Shown piece by piece: positions 9,640 to 17,622 of a stretch of DNA of 51,199 nt. Positions within the stretch are counted from its first letter, which is position 1, and each line of letters opens with the position of its first letter. Source of the stretch: Herminiimonas sp. (GTDB lineage Bacteria; Pseudomonadota; Gammaproteobacteria; Burkholderiales; Burkholderiaceae_D); assembly GCA_027310305.1 (NCBI GenBank), contig DAIDBD010000009.1, positions 1-51,199 on the forward strand. The letters are read 5' to 3'. The notes beneath the pieces are model-generated. The model had not been told where the DNA came from and ran no database searches. It saw only the letters and a program-made list of their open reading frames with translations. A program made the position numbers and the translations under genes.

Positions 9640-10530
9640 TCAATAAAGCTTTTGCGATGATTCATGCAGCAATTGCAGATAAAGCGCATGGCGCATCCGC
9701 GCGATGCCGCCGGTTTTGACGGCCGTCAAAATAGCGCATTCCGGCTCGTTGACATGGTGGCAGTTGTAAAACCTGCAGCGTCCCAGATAAGACGAAAATT
9801 CCGGAAACGCACGCTCCAGCATGCCTTCGGTCAACTGGTACAACCCGAATTCCTGGAATCCCGGCGAATCGATAATCGCGGTATCGGCATCGATCTGGTA
9901 CAGGCGGGTAAAGGTCGTGGTGTGCTTGCCGGTATCGAGGGCGGCTGAAATTTCGCGTACCGCAATGTCGGCATCGGGCACCAGCAAATTGATCAACGAC
10001 GATTTGCCCATGCCGGACTGGCCGATCAAGATCGTCGATTGGCCGGCCAGCAATGGGGAGAGCGCCGTGCAGGTTGCTTCCGGCGCGGCGCGGGCGCTTA
10101 CCTCGTGCACCGGATAGCCGAGGCCGGCATAAAAAGCCAGCCGCTGGCGCGTCCTGGCGAGCGATTCGGTCACATCTATCTTGTTGAGGATGATATGCGC
10201 CGTGACGCCTGCCGCTTCGGCCGCGACCAGCGAGCGCGATACCAGATCGTCCGAAAATCCGGGTTCGGTCGCCACCACGATGAACAGTTGCGTGACGTTG
10301 GCCGCGAGCAGTTTCGATTTGTACTGATCGGAGCGGTACAGCAGCGTGCTGCGTTCGGCGATGGATTCGATCACGGCCTGATCGGGCGACGTCATTTGCA
10401 GGTTGACGATATCGCCGACCGCGACATCGCTTTTTTTGCCGCGGGTGACGCATTGCAATTTTCGGGTATCGGATTGCGCCAGGTAATGGCGGCCATGTGC
10501 GGCGATGATGGTGCCGGCGACATTATCCAT
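9640..10530 (-). CDS. rsgA: Ribosome small subunit-dependent GTPase A
   Basis: Protein of 296 residues from the ATG at 10530 (a TTG at 10545 would add five residues and overlap phhB). RsgA is a circularly permuted GTPase that checks late 30S ribosomal subunit maturation. Visible are an N-terminal OB-fold ([16 protein letters not shown]...), the permuted order of G motifs with NKID first, then the P-loop [14 protein letters not shown], then DSPGFQEFG, and the C-terminal zinc knuckle [14 protein letters not shown]. Last gene of a compact minus-strand run M48 protease-phhB-rsgA. Confidence 0.96.
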   Translation of the reverse strand: MDNVAGTIIAAHGRHYLAQSDTRKLQCVTRGKKSDVAVGDIVNLQMTSPDQAVIESIAERSTLLYRSDQYKSKLLAANVTQLFIVVATEPGFSDDLVSRSLVAAEAAGVTAHIILNKIDVTESLARTRQRLAFYAGLGYPVHEVSARAAPEATCTALSPLLAGQSTILIGQSGMGKSSLINLLVPDADIAVREISAALDTGKHTTTFTRLYQIDADTAIIDSPGFQEFGLYQLTEGMLERAFPEFSSYLGRCRFYNCHHVNEPECAILTAVKTGGIARMRHALYLQLLHESSQKLY

Positions 10531-10541
10531 GCTTGAGGAAT

Positions 10542-10892
10542 TCAAGCGAACGATTGCTGAAAAATCGCATCCACTTTGGCCGCGCAGATAAAATCGTTTT
10601 CGGAAATACCGCCGCGTCCGCCATTGACCGAATGCGTGTCGAATTTCACGATGCAGCGGTTGTAGGTGACGACCAGTTCCGGATGATGGTCTTCGGCATG
10701 AATCACGTAGGCGATCGCGTTGATGAACGCCAGCGTGTCATGGTAATTCTTGAATGCGAAGGATTTGACGAGCCTGCCTTCGTGCAGCACCCAGCCGTCC
10801 ACCGCGGAAAGGTGATCGGCGATTTCGCGGTCAGTCAATCCGGTTTCCAGATGCCGGCATTTCTTTTCGAGCAGTTCGGTGTTGGTTACCAT
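10542..10892 (-). CDS. phhB: 4a-hydroxytetrahydrobiopterin dehydratase (pterin-4a-carbinolamine dehydratase)
   Basis: Protein of 116 residues. The enzyme dehydrates 4a-hydroxytetrahydropterin and so recycles the cofactor of phenylalanine hydroxylase. The family signature is clear: [15 protein letters not shown] followed by [16 protein letters not shown], which holds the active-site histidines. No phhA is present in the window, so its partner hydroxylase, if any, is elsewhere. It starts 12 bases after the M48 protease stop and is followed closely by rsgA. Confidence 0.95.
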   Translation of the reverse strand: MVTNTELLEKKCRHLETGLTDREIADHLSAVDGWVLHEGRLVKSFAFKNYHDTLAFINAIAYVIHAEDHHPELVVTYNRCIVKFDTHSVNGGRGGISENDFICAAKVDAIFQQSFA

Positions 10893-10904
10893 GATGCGCC
10901 TCGC

Positions 10905-12161
10905 TTAGGTGGCAAGCAGTTTGTTGATCCGTGCCGTCGCAGGCGGATGCGAATCGTAAAAGGCGGAATGCAGCGGATCGGGCGTCAGCGTCGATGCGTT
11001 GTCCTCATACAATTTTACCAACGCGGACACCAGGTCCTGCGCATTGCTGTGTTTCGCGGCGAATGCATCGGCTTCGAATTCATGCTTGCGCGAGCTGATC
11101 GATGTCAGCGGCGACAGCAGGAAGGTGAATACCGGCAGCGCCAGCATGAACAGGATCAGCGCCATGGCGTCGTTGCCGGCGCCGAGCATCGGTTCGACGC
11201 CCAGGCCGGTGTAAAACCAGGTCTGCGTTTTCAGGTAGCCGAGCAACGCCAGAAAGCCGAGCGACACGGCGAACATCACCGCGATGCGCTTGACGATATG
11301 CTTCAATTTGAAATGGCCGAGTTCATGCGCCAGCACCGCTTCGATTTCCTGCGGCGCGAGACGCGACAGCAAGGTGTCGAAAAACACGATGCGCTTGGCC
11401 GAACCAAAACCGGAAAAATAGGCGTTGCCGTGCGCGCTACGTTTGGAGCCATCCATCACGAACAAGCCTTTCGATGCAAAACCGACGCGCTGCATCAATC
11501 GTTCGATGCGCGCGCGCAGGCTGTCGTCGTCGAGCGGTGTGAATTTGTTGAACAGCGGCGCGATCACCGTCGGATACAGCACCAGCATCAGCAACTGGAA
11601 TCCGCTCCAGACGATCCACGCATACAGCCACCACAAGCCGCCTGACTTTTCCATCAAGGTCAGGATCACCCAGATCAGCGGCAAGCCGATCCCCGCACCG
11701 AGCAGCAAACCCTTTATCCTGTCGGCGAAGAACAGGCCCGGCGTCATCTTGTTGAAACCGAATTTTTCTTCCAGTACGAACTGCTTGTAATAATCGAAAG
11801 GCAGATCGATGATGCCCGAAATGGCGGCGAATGCGATCAGCAATCCGATTTGATACGTCATGCCGGGACCGGCAAGATTCAGTATGGCAACCGATAGCCA
11901 TTGCAGCCCGCCCAACAGCGTGAACCCGATCAGCACGGCGGTATTGACCACCAGCATCAACAGGCCGAGCCTGGTTTTGGCAATGGTATAAGCGGCTGCC
12001 TTCTGGTGCGCGGAAAGAGGGACTTTTTCTGCAAACTGGGACGGAACTGCATTGCTGTGCTTCATCACATGGCGCATATGCCGCGCGCCGAGCCAGAAAC
12101 GAACCGCCAGTGTGATAATGACAAAAGCGGCGAACAAAACTGAAAATGCGGCTGAAGACAT
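10905..12161 (-). CDS. M48 family metalloprotease (Ste24/CAAX-protease type)
   Basis: Protein of 418 residues from the ATG at 12161 (MSSAAFSVLFAAFVIITLAVRFWLG); the longer frame to 12356 runs into orn on the other strand. Several membrane segments surround the zinc motif VLAHELGHFKLKH (HExxH), with the third ligand expected in EFEADAFAA (ExxxD). This architecture, including the N-terminal cytosolic/TM half (PFDYYKQFVLEEKFGFNKMT), is that of Ste24-type integral membrane endopeptidases rather than short HtpX. In bacteria the substrate is usually unknown; envelope protein quality control is the usual suggestion. Divergent from orn and first gene of the M48-phhB-rsgA unit. Confidence 0.93.
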   Translation of the reverse strand: MSSAAFSVLFAAFVIITLAVRFWLGARHMRHVMKHSNAVPSQFAEKVPLSAHQKAAAYTIAKTRLGLLMLVVNTAVLIGFTLLGGLQWLSVAILNLAGPGMTYQIGLLIAFAAISGIIDLPFDYYKQFVLEEKFGFNKMTPGLFFADRIKGLLLGAGIGLPLIWVILTLMEKSGGLWWLYAWIVWSGFQLLMLVLYPTVIAPLFNKFTPLDDDSLRARIERLMQRVGFASKGLFVMDGSKRSAHGNAYFSGFGSAKRIVFFDTLLSRLAPQEIEAVLAHELGHFKLKHIVKRIAVMFAVSLGFLALLGYLKTQTWFYTGLGVEPMLGAGNDAMALILFMLALPVFTFLLSPLTSISSRKHEFEADAFAAKHSNAQDLVSALVKLYEDNASTLTPDPLHSAFYDSHPPATARINKLLAT

Positions 12162-12207
12162 TCTGTGCCTATGAGAAAATGGCGGAAACCAAAAGGAAAA
12201 AACAATT

Positions 12208-12795
12208 ATGTCACAAGCTACAGAATCGAATGCAGTATCCGGCACGCCGGTACGGCCGAACGAATTCAACCTGGTGTGGGTCGATATGGAAATGACCGGC
12301 CTGGATCCCGATGCCGATCGCATCATTGAAGTTGCGGTGGTCGTGACCGATTCCAATCTGAATGTTCTGGCCGAAGGACCGGTTTTCGCGATCCATCAAA
12401 CCGATGAAACGCTCGATGGCATGGATGCGTGGAACAAGGGCACGCATGGCCGCTCGGGTCTGATCGATCGGGTCAAGGCATCGACCGTGTCGGAAGCCGA
12501 TGCCGAAAGTGCGCTGATCGATTTCCTGAAGCATTTTGTGCCGAGCGGAAAATCGCCGATGTGCGGCAACACGATTTGCCAGGACCGCCGCTTCATGGTG
12601 CGCGGCATGCCGAAGCTGGAAGCATTTTTTCATTACCGCAATCTCGACGTATCGACCTTGAAAGAATTATGCAAGCGCTGGAAGCCGGAATTGGTCAACG
12701 GCTTCAAGAAGCATCAAAAGCATACCGCGCTGGCCGATATCATTGAATCGGTCGAGGAATTGCGCTACTACCGCGAGCATTTCATCAAGGCTTGA
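12208..12795 (+). CDS. orn: Oligoribonuclease
   Basis: Protein of 195 residues. Orn is a DEDDh 3'-5' exoribonuclease that clears 2-5 nt RNAs and the pGpG left by c-di-GMP breakdown. Seen: exonuclease motif [11 protein letters not shown] (Asp/Glu metal ligands), [10 protein letters not shown] and [11 protein letters not shown], and motif [13 protein letters not shown] with the catalytic His. The N-terminus has about 18 extra residues before [12 protein letters not shown] compared with E. coli, which is ordinary for this group. Divergent from the M48 protease gene with 46 bases between start codons. Confidence 0.97.
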   Translation: MSQATESNAVSGTPVRPNEFNLVWVDMEMTGLDPDADRIIEVAVVVTDSNLNVLAEGPVFAIHQTDETLDGMDAWNKGTHGRSGLIDRVKASTVSEADAESALIDFLKHFVPSGKSPMCGNTICQDRRFMVRGMPKLEAFFHYRNLDVSTLKELCKRWKPELVNGFKKHQKHTALADIIESVEELRYYREHFIKA

Positions 12796-12875
12796 TTCGG
12801 ATGGAAAAATGGTTTTACCGGGGATAAGGGAGAAAGCGGTTTTCAACGCATCATCTCTGCATTTTCTGAAAAATC

Positions 12876-14081
12876 ATGCTGACACCTGCTTATATCTGCG
12901 ACGCGATTCGCACACCGTTCGGCTGCCATGGCGGCATGCTGTCTTCGATTCGCGCTGACGATCTCGGCGCCATTCCGCTGATGGCGCTGATGGTACGCAA
13001 CCCCGGCATCGATTGGGAACAGGTCAGCGATGTCCTGTACGGCTGCGCCAATCAGGCCGGCGAAGACAATCGCAATGTCGCGCGCATGTCGGCGCTGCTG
13101 GCCGGCCTGCCGGCCGGCGTGTCGGGCGCCACGATCAACCGGCTGTGCGGTTCCGGGCTGGATGCGGTCGGCACCGCGGCGCGCGCGATCAAATCGGGCG
13201 AAGCGATGCTGATGATTGCCGGCGGCGTCGAATCGATGAGCCGCGCGCCATTCGTGATCGGCAAGGCTGAAATCCCTTTTTCACGCAACGCGCAGATGCA
13301 CGATACGACCATCGGCTGGCGGTTCGTCAACAAGCTGATGCAGGCGCAATACGGCATCGATTCGATGCCGCAGACCGCCGAAAACGTGGCGCGCGAATTC
13401 GGTATCGACCGCCGTTCGCAGGACCGGTTCGCATTGGCATCGCAGATGAAGGCGGCTGCCGCGCAGCGAAGCGGTTTTTTCGATGCGGAAATCACGCCGG
13501 TGACGATTGCGCAAAAAAACAGTGATCCGGTCATCGTTACCGAAGACGAGCATCCGCGCCAGACATCGCTCGAGGTACTCGCCGCGCTGGAGCCCATCGT
13601 CTGCGCCGATGGCGCCGTAACCGCGGGCAATGCGTCCGGCATCAACGACGGCGCTTGCGCGCTGCTCCTCGCGTGCGAAAAATCCGCATACAAATATGGT
13701 TTGGCGCCGAAGGCGCGGGTACTCGGCATGGCAACCGCCGGTGTGCCGCCGCGCATCATGGGCATCGGTCCGGCGCCCGCGACGCGTAAAGTGCTGGTGC
13801 AGACCGGCTTGACGATGGAGCAGATCGACGTGATCGAATTGAATGAAGCGTTCGCCGCGCAAAGCCTGGCGGTATTGTCCGACTGGGGCTTGCAGGATGA
13901 CGATCCGCGCGTCAATCCGAACGGCGGTGCGATCGCGCTGGGCCATCCGCTCGGCGCGTCCGGTGCGCGGATGGTAACCACCGCGATCAATCAGTTGCAC
14001 CGGATCAAGGGGCGCTATGCGTTATGCACGATGTGCATCGGCGTCGGGCAGGGGATTGCGCTGATCGTTGAACGGGTTTGA
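12876..14081 (+). CDS. pcaF: 3-oxoadipyl-CoA thiolase
   Basis: Protein of 401 residues, typical for PcaF/PaaJ. It cleaves 3-oxoadipyl-CoA with CoA to succinyl-CoA and acetyl-CoA, the last step of beta-ketoadipate and phenylacetate degradation. The acyl-accepting Cys lies in NRLCGSGLDAVGTAARAI; the C-terminal motifs NPNGGAIALGHPLGASGAR and CTMCIGVGQGIA carry the second His and Cys. The length and the CGSGLDAVG motif favour PcaF over PhaA. None of the rest of either pathway lies nearby, so its context does not show which pathway it serves; a general degradative thiolase is the alternative. Confidence 0.9.
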   Translation: MLTPAYICDAIRTPFGCHGGMLSSIRADDLGAIPLMALMVRNPGIDWEQVSDVLYGCANQAGEDNRNVARMSALLAGLPAGVSGATINRLCGSGLDAVGTAARAIKSGEAMLMIAGGVESMSRAPFVIGKAEIPFSRNAQMHDTTIGWRFVNKLMQAQYGIDSMPQTAENVAREFGIDRRSQDRFALASQMKAAAAQRSGFFDAEITPVTIAQKNSDPVIVTEDEHPRQTSLEVLAALEPIVCADGAVTAGNASGINDGACALLLACEKSAYKYGLAPKARVLGMATAGVPPRIMGIGPAPATRKVLVQTGLTMEQIDVIELNEAFAAQSLAVLSDWGLQDDDPRVNPNGGAIALGHPLGASGARMVTTAINQLHRIKGRYALCTMCIGVGQGIALIVERV

Positions 14082-14118
14082 TTTGCTTGTTGGGACGCGA
14101 CCTACAAACTCCCAGTTT

Positions 14119-14177
14119 CGTAGCGCCGCACACTATGGGCATGCGGCGCAATGCGCTACGCTTATTGACACCCTACG
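14119..14177. repeat. REP-like palindromic intergenic repeat
   Basis: A nested inverted repeat: outer arms CGTAGCG (14119-14125) and CGCTACG (14154-14160), inner arms GCCGCA (14125-14130) and TGCGGC (14142-14147), then TTATTGACACCCTACG. Read on the minus strand it gives the GTAGGGTG-CAATAAGCGTAGCGCATTGCG-like sequence that I recognise as a dispersed intergenic repeat of many beta- and gammaproteobacteria. It lies between the convergent pcaF and UPF0149 genes; that 200-base gap holds nothing else I can support. Confidence 0.5.
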
Positions 14178-14281
14178 ATCAAAGGAAGTCCCTTTTCGGA
14201 TGACCAACGCAAGTCCCTTTTTGGAAAGAAATCACTTGGATGCGCCAGTAGTGTTCACGCCATTTTTTAAATTGTCCGGAC

Positions 14282-14980
14282 TCAATGCAAAACCGGATCG
14301 GCGCCGCAGCAATTCTTGAATTTCTTGCCGCTGCCGCATGCGCACAGTTCGTTGCGTCCGATTTTGGGCGTGGCGCGCTGGACCGGAGCGATGGCGGATT
14401 TGCGATGCGGCAGCCAGAACCGATGAATTTCCGGTATCGCCGCTTCGATCTCGACGGTCAGCTTGTGGCATTTCAGCGGGTTGTCGACCAACACTATTTC
14501 TGCTTCTTCGATTTCTTCGGCGCCCAGCAAATAAATCGGGCGCAGCAACGGTGCGAGATTGGAGCTCCGGATCGGTTCCCATGCTCCGGCACGCAAATTC
14601 ATGCCTTCCCAGAATCCCCAAGCCCACGCTTCGCCGTCCAGCACTGCGCGTCCTTCCCATTGATGTTCGCAAAAGAGCGGTTCGAATTCTTTCGGCGCCA
14701 CTTCCAGCGTGATCGCGATTTCATTCATGAAGCGCGCGATCAGGCCGGTAATGTGTTCGAATTCCTTGTCGGATTTGAATTCGGGGGCGTCTTCAGCCGA
14801 CGATCCCCATATGCGCGGCAGCCATTCGGCGATCGGAATGATTTCCGGTCCGATCACCAGCGCGGTCAGATAGCCATGCAGCGAATCCATCATCATGCCA
14901 TCGTCGGCACAGCGGTCGGACAGCAGGAATTTGTCGAGCTCATTGAACTCTTTGTCGGATAGGGGCTTGTCGAATTGCAT
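14282..14980 (-). CDS. UPF0149 (YecA/YgfB) family protein with C-terminal SEC-C metal-binding motif
   Basis: Protein of 232 residues. The N-terminal two thirds match the helical UPF0149 family ([49 protein letters not shown]). The C-terminus ends in [21 protein letters not shown], a complete SEC-C zinc motif of the CxCxSGxxxxxCC type also found on SecA. In E. coli YecA the motif associates with ribosomes and protein export. Cytosolic. Monocistronic, convergent with pcaF. Confidence 0.92.
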   Translation of the reverse strand: MQFDKPLSDKEFNELDKFLLSDRCADDGMMMDSLHGYLTALVIGPEIIPIAEWLPRIWGSSAEDAPEFKSDKEFEHITGLIARFMNEIAITLEVAPKEFEPLFCEHQWEGRAVLDGEAWAWGFWEGMNLRAGAWEPIRSSNLAPLLRPIYLLGAEEIEEAEIVLVDNPLKCHKLTVEIEAAIPEIHRFWLPHRKSAIAPVQRATPKIGRNELCACGSGKKFKNCCGADPVLH

Positions 14981-15087
14981 GAAGGATCATTGGAAATGAT
15001 TGAACGATGAAGCCGCCAGTTTAACGCGTCGCCACGACATAGGTTTTTAAATCGGTTACGAATGATCAAACTGATGCCGGAATTGAA

Positions 15088-15117
15088 CGGGGCCTGAATT
15101 GCATCATTCAGGCCCCG
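15088..15117 (-). terminator. Probable terminator after the collagen-like lipoprotein gene
   Basis: A 12-bp perfect stem, CGGGGCCTGAAT / ATTCAGGCCCCG, with a 6-nt loop, starting 26 bases after the stop at 15143 on the minus strand. The following U-run is poor (TTCAATT), so termination may be partial. Confidence 0.65.
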
Positions 15118-15142
15118 GCTTTCATCCTGCATCCGTACCCGG

Positions 15143-15523
15143 TCAGTTGATTGCTGTCGGCTCGGTGTTATCCGGAACGGTCACTGCAATCGAATCAATT
15201 GCAACCGGCTCGGTATTTTCCGCGGTGGTTCCGATGATTTCCATAACCCTGCTGAAGAAAGCGGCAACGGTTGGACTGGTGCCAGCGCCACCCGGGGCGC
15301 CTGCACCAGGCGCTCCGGGGGTTCCGGAAGCGCCTGGGGTGCCCGGAGTGCCAGTACCAGGCGCTCTGGGGGTTCCGGAGGCGCCTGGGGTGCTCGGAGT
15401 GCCAGTACCAGTCGCTCCGGGGGGGGCAGTGCTAGCTACATTGTCGCTGCCTCCGCAACCCGACAGTCCAAGCGTCAACACCACCGCCGCAGTCGTCCAT
15501 ACATGAGAACGTTTGATAAGCAT
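15143..15523 (-). CDS. Small lipoprotein with collagen-like Gly/Pro/Thr repeats
   Basis: Protein of 126 residues from the ATG at 15523 (MLIKRSHVWTTAAVVLTLGLSGCGG, lipobox LGLSGC). The middle ~45 residues are a low-complexity stretch of GTP, GAS and GAP triplets (GTPSTPGASGTPRAPG...) coded by imperfect direct repeats at about 15290-15420. The C-terminal ~40 residues (AAFFSRVMEIIGTTAENTEPVAIDSI) align with the end of the small lipoprotein at 17318-17539, so the two are paralogues. It starts 10 bases after the DUF4331 gene stop and forms a two-gene unit with it. Function unknown. Confidence 0.8.
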   Translation of the reverse strand: MLIKRSHVWTTAAVVLTLGLSGCGGSDNVASTAPPGATGTGTPSTPGASGTPRAPGTGTPGTPGASGTPGAPGAGAPGGAGTSPTVAAFFSRVMEIIGTTAENTEPVAIDSIAVTVPDNTEPTAIN

Positions 15524-15533
15524 GGTGTTCTCC

Positions 15534-17042
15534 TTATTGGTTGAATGATCCGGAAAGCGGCGTGTTGAAGTATGGGAAGGTCGCTTTGAACGTCGTTGCA
15601 TCTCGCCGTACGCCATCCGTCAGAGCAAGGCCGCCGGCCGGCGCATCGGATGGCTTGCAACCGACTTTCAGCTTGTCGGTGTCGCCGGTCAGTGCGCACA
15701 ACGCTCCCATTGCGACACGCAGCGACAGGTCGACTACATCGTCGCCCGGACGGCGTCCGTTAGGAAAGCCCGCATTGTCTCCACCGGCAACGCCCAGAGG
15801 ACTTTGCGCGGCCGGATCGGTTACCGGCGCAATCGATGTATTCAACCGCAGCATTTCCGAAGGCACCACGTTTTTCGGTTGATTCAGGCCTTCAATGCCT
15901 TTCAGGAAAACCGTGACGAGATCGGTTCTCGGGAAATTGGTCGGCGCTTTTGCGCTGGGGAACAGCGTCTCGACCAGTGCCGGCAGCACGGGATTGGTGA
16001 CGTAATTGATGAATTGCGCATCACCAGAGGGCTTGGATGCATTGAATTTATCCTTGTCTTCCACGCCTATTACGACCTCATTGACGAGCGGCATGCCAAG
16101 TCGGGAAACCTGGGTCCATGCGCCGCCTTCCTTGGTCGCGTTACCCAGGCCGGTAGCCGGCGACGGATTGATTAGCCGGCCCTGACGCACGCTGGCAGTC
16201 GTATAAGCGCCGATCACGGGATCGGCGGCAGTCGTGAGACAGGCGATCGGCACTTCCATCGCAATCGAGTTCACGTTCTTGTTTTCAAGATCGTTCTTGT
16301 TGCCGTCTACTTCAGCCCCGAGCGGATTCAGGTTGAACAAGTCGAAAATCTTGCCGACCGCAATGTAGAACGGTTCCTTGCGCTGCCCTACAAATACTTT
16401 TCCGTTGCCGCAGCCCGGGATCGCAACCTCATAAATATGCTTGTTCGCATACGTTTCGTATCCGGTTGCGCTGCCAAAAGACTTGTCGCCGATGTTGGCG
16501 ACGGGCTTGTCGAATTCTGCTGCGCCGCCGGCAACATTGGTCAGGCTGGTTTTCGTTCCGGTGCGGCGGTCGCCTTTGATCATGTCGATGGTGTAGGTAT
16601 CGCGCCGGTTGAGCGTGGCGGCGTTGACATCGGTAATCGGCCCGGAATTGATGAGAGGAATCAGAACATCCTTGTCGCCGATCTTGAGCGTAGTGGCCTT
16701 GGAAGTATTCTTGAAGCGGAACTGGAAGGTAATGTCTTCCTTGCCGTCGCCGTTATTGTCGATGTGAATCTCGTACAGACCTTTTTGATCGAACGGGTAG
16801 AAATTCGGCCCGCCCTGCGGATCCTGGAATGGCACGTAATTCGCCATCATGGTGACGTAGTCCTGTCGTCCCGCTTCATAGCTGCGGAACATGTACAAAT
16901 CGGTGCCATCGACGTTCGGCATGCTTGAAATGAACGGTGCTTCCTTGTGACTCGATGCATTTGCAGGCATTGCAAAAACACTTGCCAGAGCACTTGCCAC
17001 AAGCGTGGCGTGTAACGCATGTTTGGAAATTTTGTTCGACAT
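15534..17042 (-). CDS. DUF4331 domain-containing secreted protein (copy A)
   Basis: Protein of 502 residues with a signal peptide (cleavage near MPANASS). The start of the mature protein, SSHKEAPFISSMPNVDGTDLYMFRSYEAGR, is the DUF4331 hallmark (HxEAP...D.TDLYxF), and HIDNNGDGKEDITFQFRF resembles a calcium-binding DxNxDGxxD loop. CLTT and GxDAGFPNGRRPGDDVVDLSLRVAMG are further conserved blocks. Function is not established; a periplasmic or surface location is implied. Its paralogue lies directly upstream (17623-19119), and each copy is followed by a small lipoprotein gene. Confidence 0.9.
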   Translation of the reverse strand: MSNKISKHALHATLVASALASVFAMPANASSHKEAPFISSMPNVDGTDLYMFRSYEAGRQDYVTMMANYVPFQDPQGGPNFYPFDQKGLYEIHIDNNGDGKEDITFQFRFKNTSKATTLKIGDKDVLIPLINSGPITDVNAATLNRRDTYTIDMIKGDRRTGTKTSLTNVAGGAAEFDKPVANIGDKSFGSATGYETYANKHIYEVAIPGCGNGKVFVGQRKEPFYIAVGKIFDLFNLNPLGAEVDGNKNDLENKNVNSIAMEVPIACLTTAADPVIGAYTTASVRQGRLINPSPATGLGNATKEGGAWTQVSRLGMPLVNEVVIGVEDKDKFNASKPSGDAQFINYVTNPVLPALVETLFPSAKAPTNFPRTDLVTVFLKGIEGLNQPKNVVPSEMLRLNTSIAPVTDPAAQSPLGVAGGDNAGFPNGRRPGDDVVDLSLRVAMGALCALTGDTDKLKVGCKPSDAPAGGLALTDGVRRDATTFKATFPYFNTPLSGSFNQ

Positions 17043-17254
17043 CGCTATCTCCTGTTTGAAAGGGGGCTCTAAAATAGAACGCCTAACAATCAGAGAAAGG
17101 AAGCCTTGTTTAATTCGATTTTTCGTTTGTCAAAAATCAAACGCTTCTACAATAAAATTGCAGCTGGTTTGCTGAAAATCATTGTTAAAAAAACAGAAAT
17201 TCATGCAAGAAAAATTATTGTTTTCCAAGGAGTGACAGAAGGCAGAAAACATGG

Positions 17255-17288
17255 AAAACGGGGCCCGGATCAAACAATCGGGGCCCCG
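17255..17288 (-). terminator. Rho-independent terminator after the second DUF4331/lipoprotein unit
   Basis: On the minus strand CGGGGCCC, a 14-nt loop, GGGCCCCG, then TTTT. It starts 30 bases after the stop at 17318, so copy B and copy A of the duplicated module should be separate transcripts. The remaining gap (17043-17254) is AT-rich and holds the copy A promoter region; no gene seen there. Confidence 0.85.
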
Positions 17289-17317
17289 AATTCATATTGC
17301 AAATCGATGTAGCGCGA

Positions 17318-17539
17318 TCAAATGACCGGCATCGGCTCCTTGGTTTCAGACGTGCCTAGCGTGATCGAATTTACATCGATCGGCTCAGCGGTTTCCGAAG
17401 TGCTGCCGACGAGGTTGGCTACGGCGGAAAAAAACGCATCCGACGCTGCATTGGCTGCCGCGGTCGGATCGCTGCCTCCGCCACCGCCGCAACCTGTCAG
17501 CAGCGCCGCCAGTGCCAGCGGCAAAAGATAATATTTCAT
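17318..17539 (-). CDS. Small lipoprotein paired with DUF4331 protein (copy B)
   Basis: Protein of 73 residues from the ATG at 17539, preceded by an AGGAGA ribosome binding site. Signal and lipobox: MKYYLLPLALAALLTGCGGGGG (Cys 17). The C-terminal half (SDAFFSAVANLVGSTSETAEPIDVNSITLGTSE) aligns with the end of the lipoprotein at 15143-15523, including paired TEP/AEP-type motifs, but it lacks that protein's collagen-like insert. It follows the copy B DUF4331 gene by 83 bases. Function unknown. Confidence 0.75.
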   Translation of the reverse strand: MKYYLLPLALAALLTGCGGGGGSDPTAAANAASDAFFSAVANLVGSTSETAEPIDVNSITLGTSETKEPMPVI

Positions 17540-17622
17540 GTTTCTCTCCTTATGCAATTGAGCAATGACGGATTCGGCCCGGCTGATTGAATCTGGTCCG
17601 GCCGAATCCATCGCGGTTACGG

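Noticed and set aside
10533-11645. A 370-codon plus-strand frame over phhB and the M48 gene
   Set aside because: Gln/Arg/His-rich antisense translation with no family features, while the opposite strand encodes two recognised proteins.
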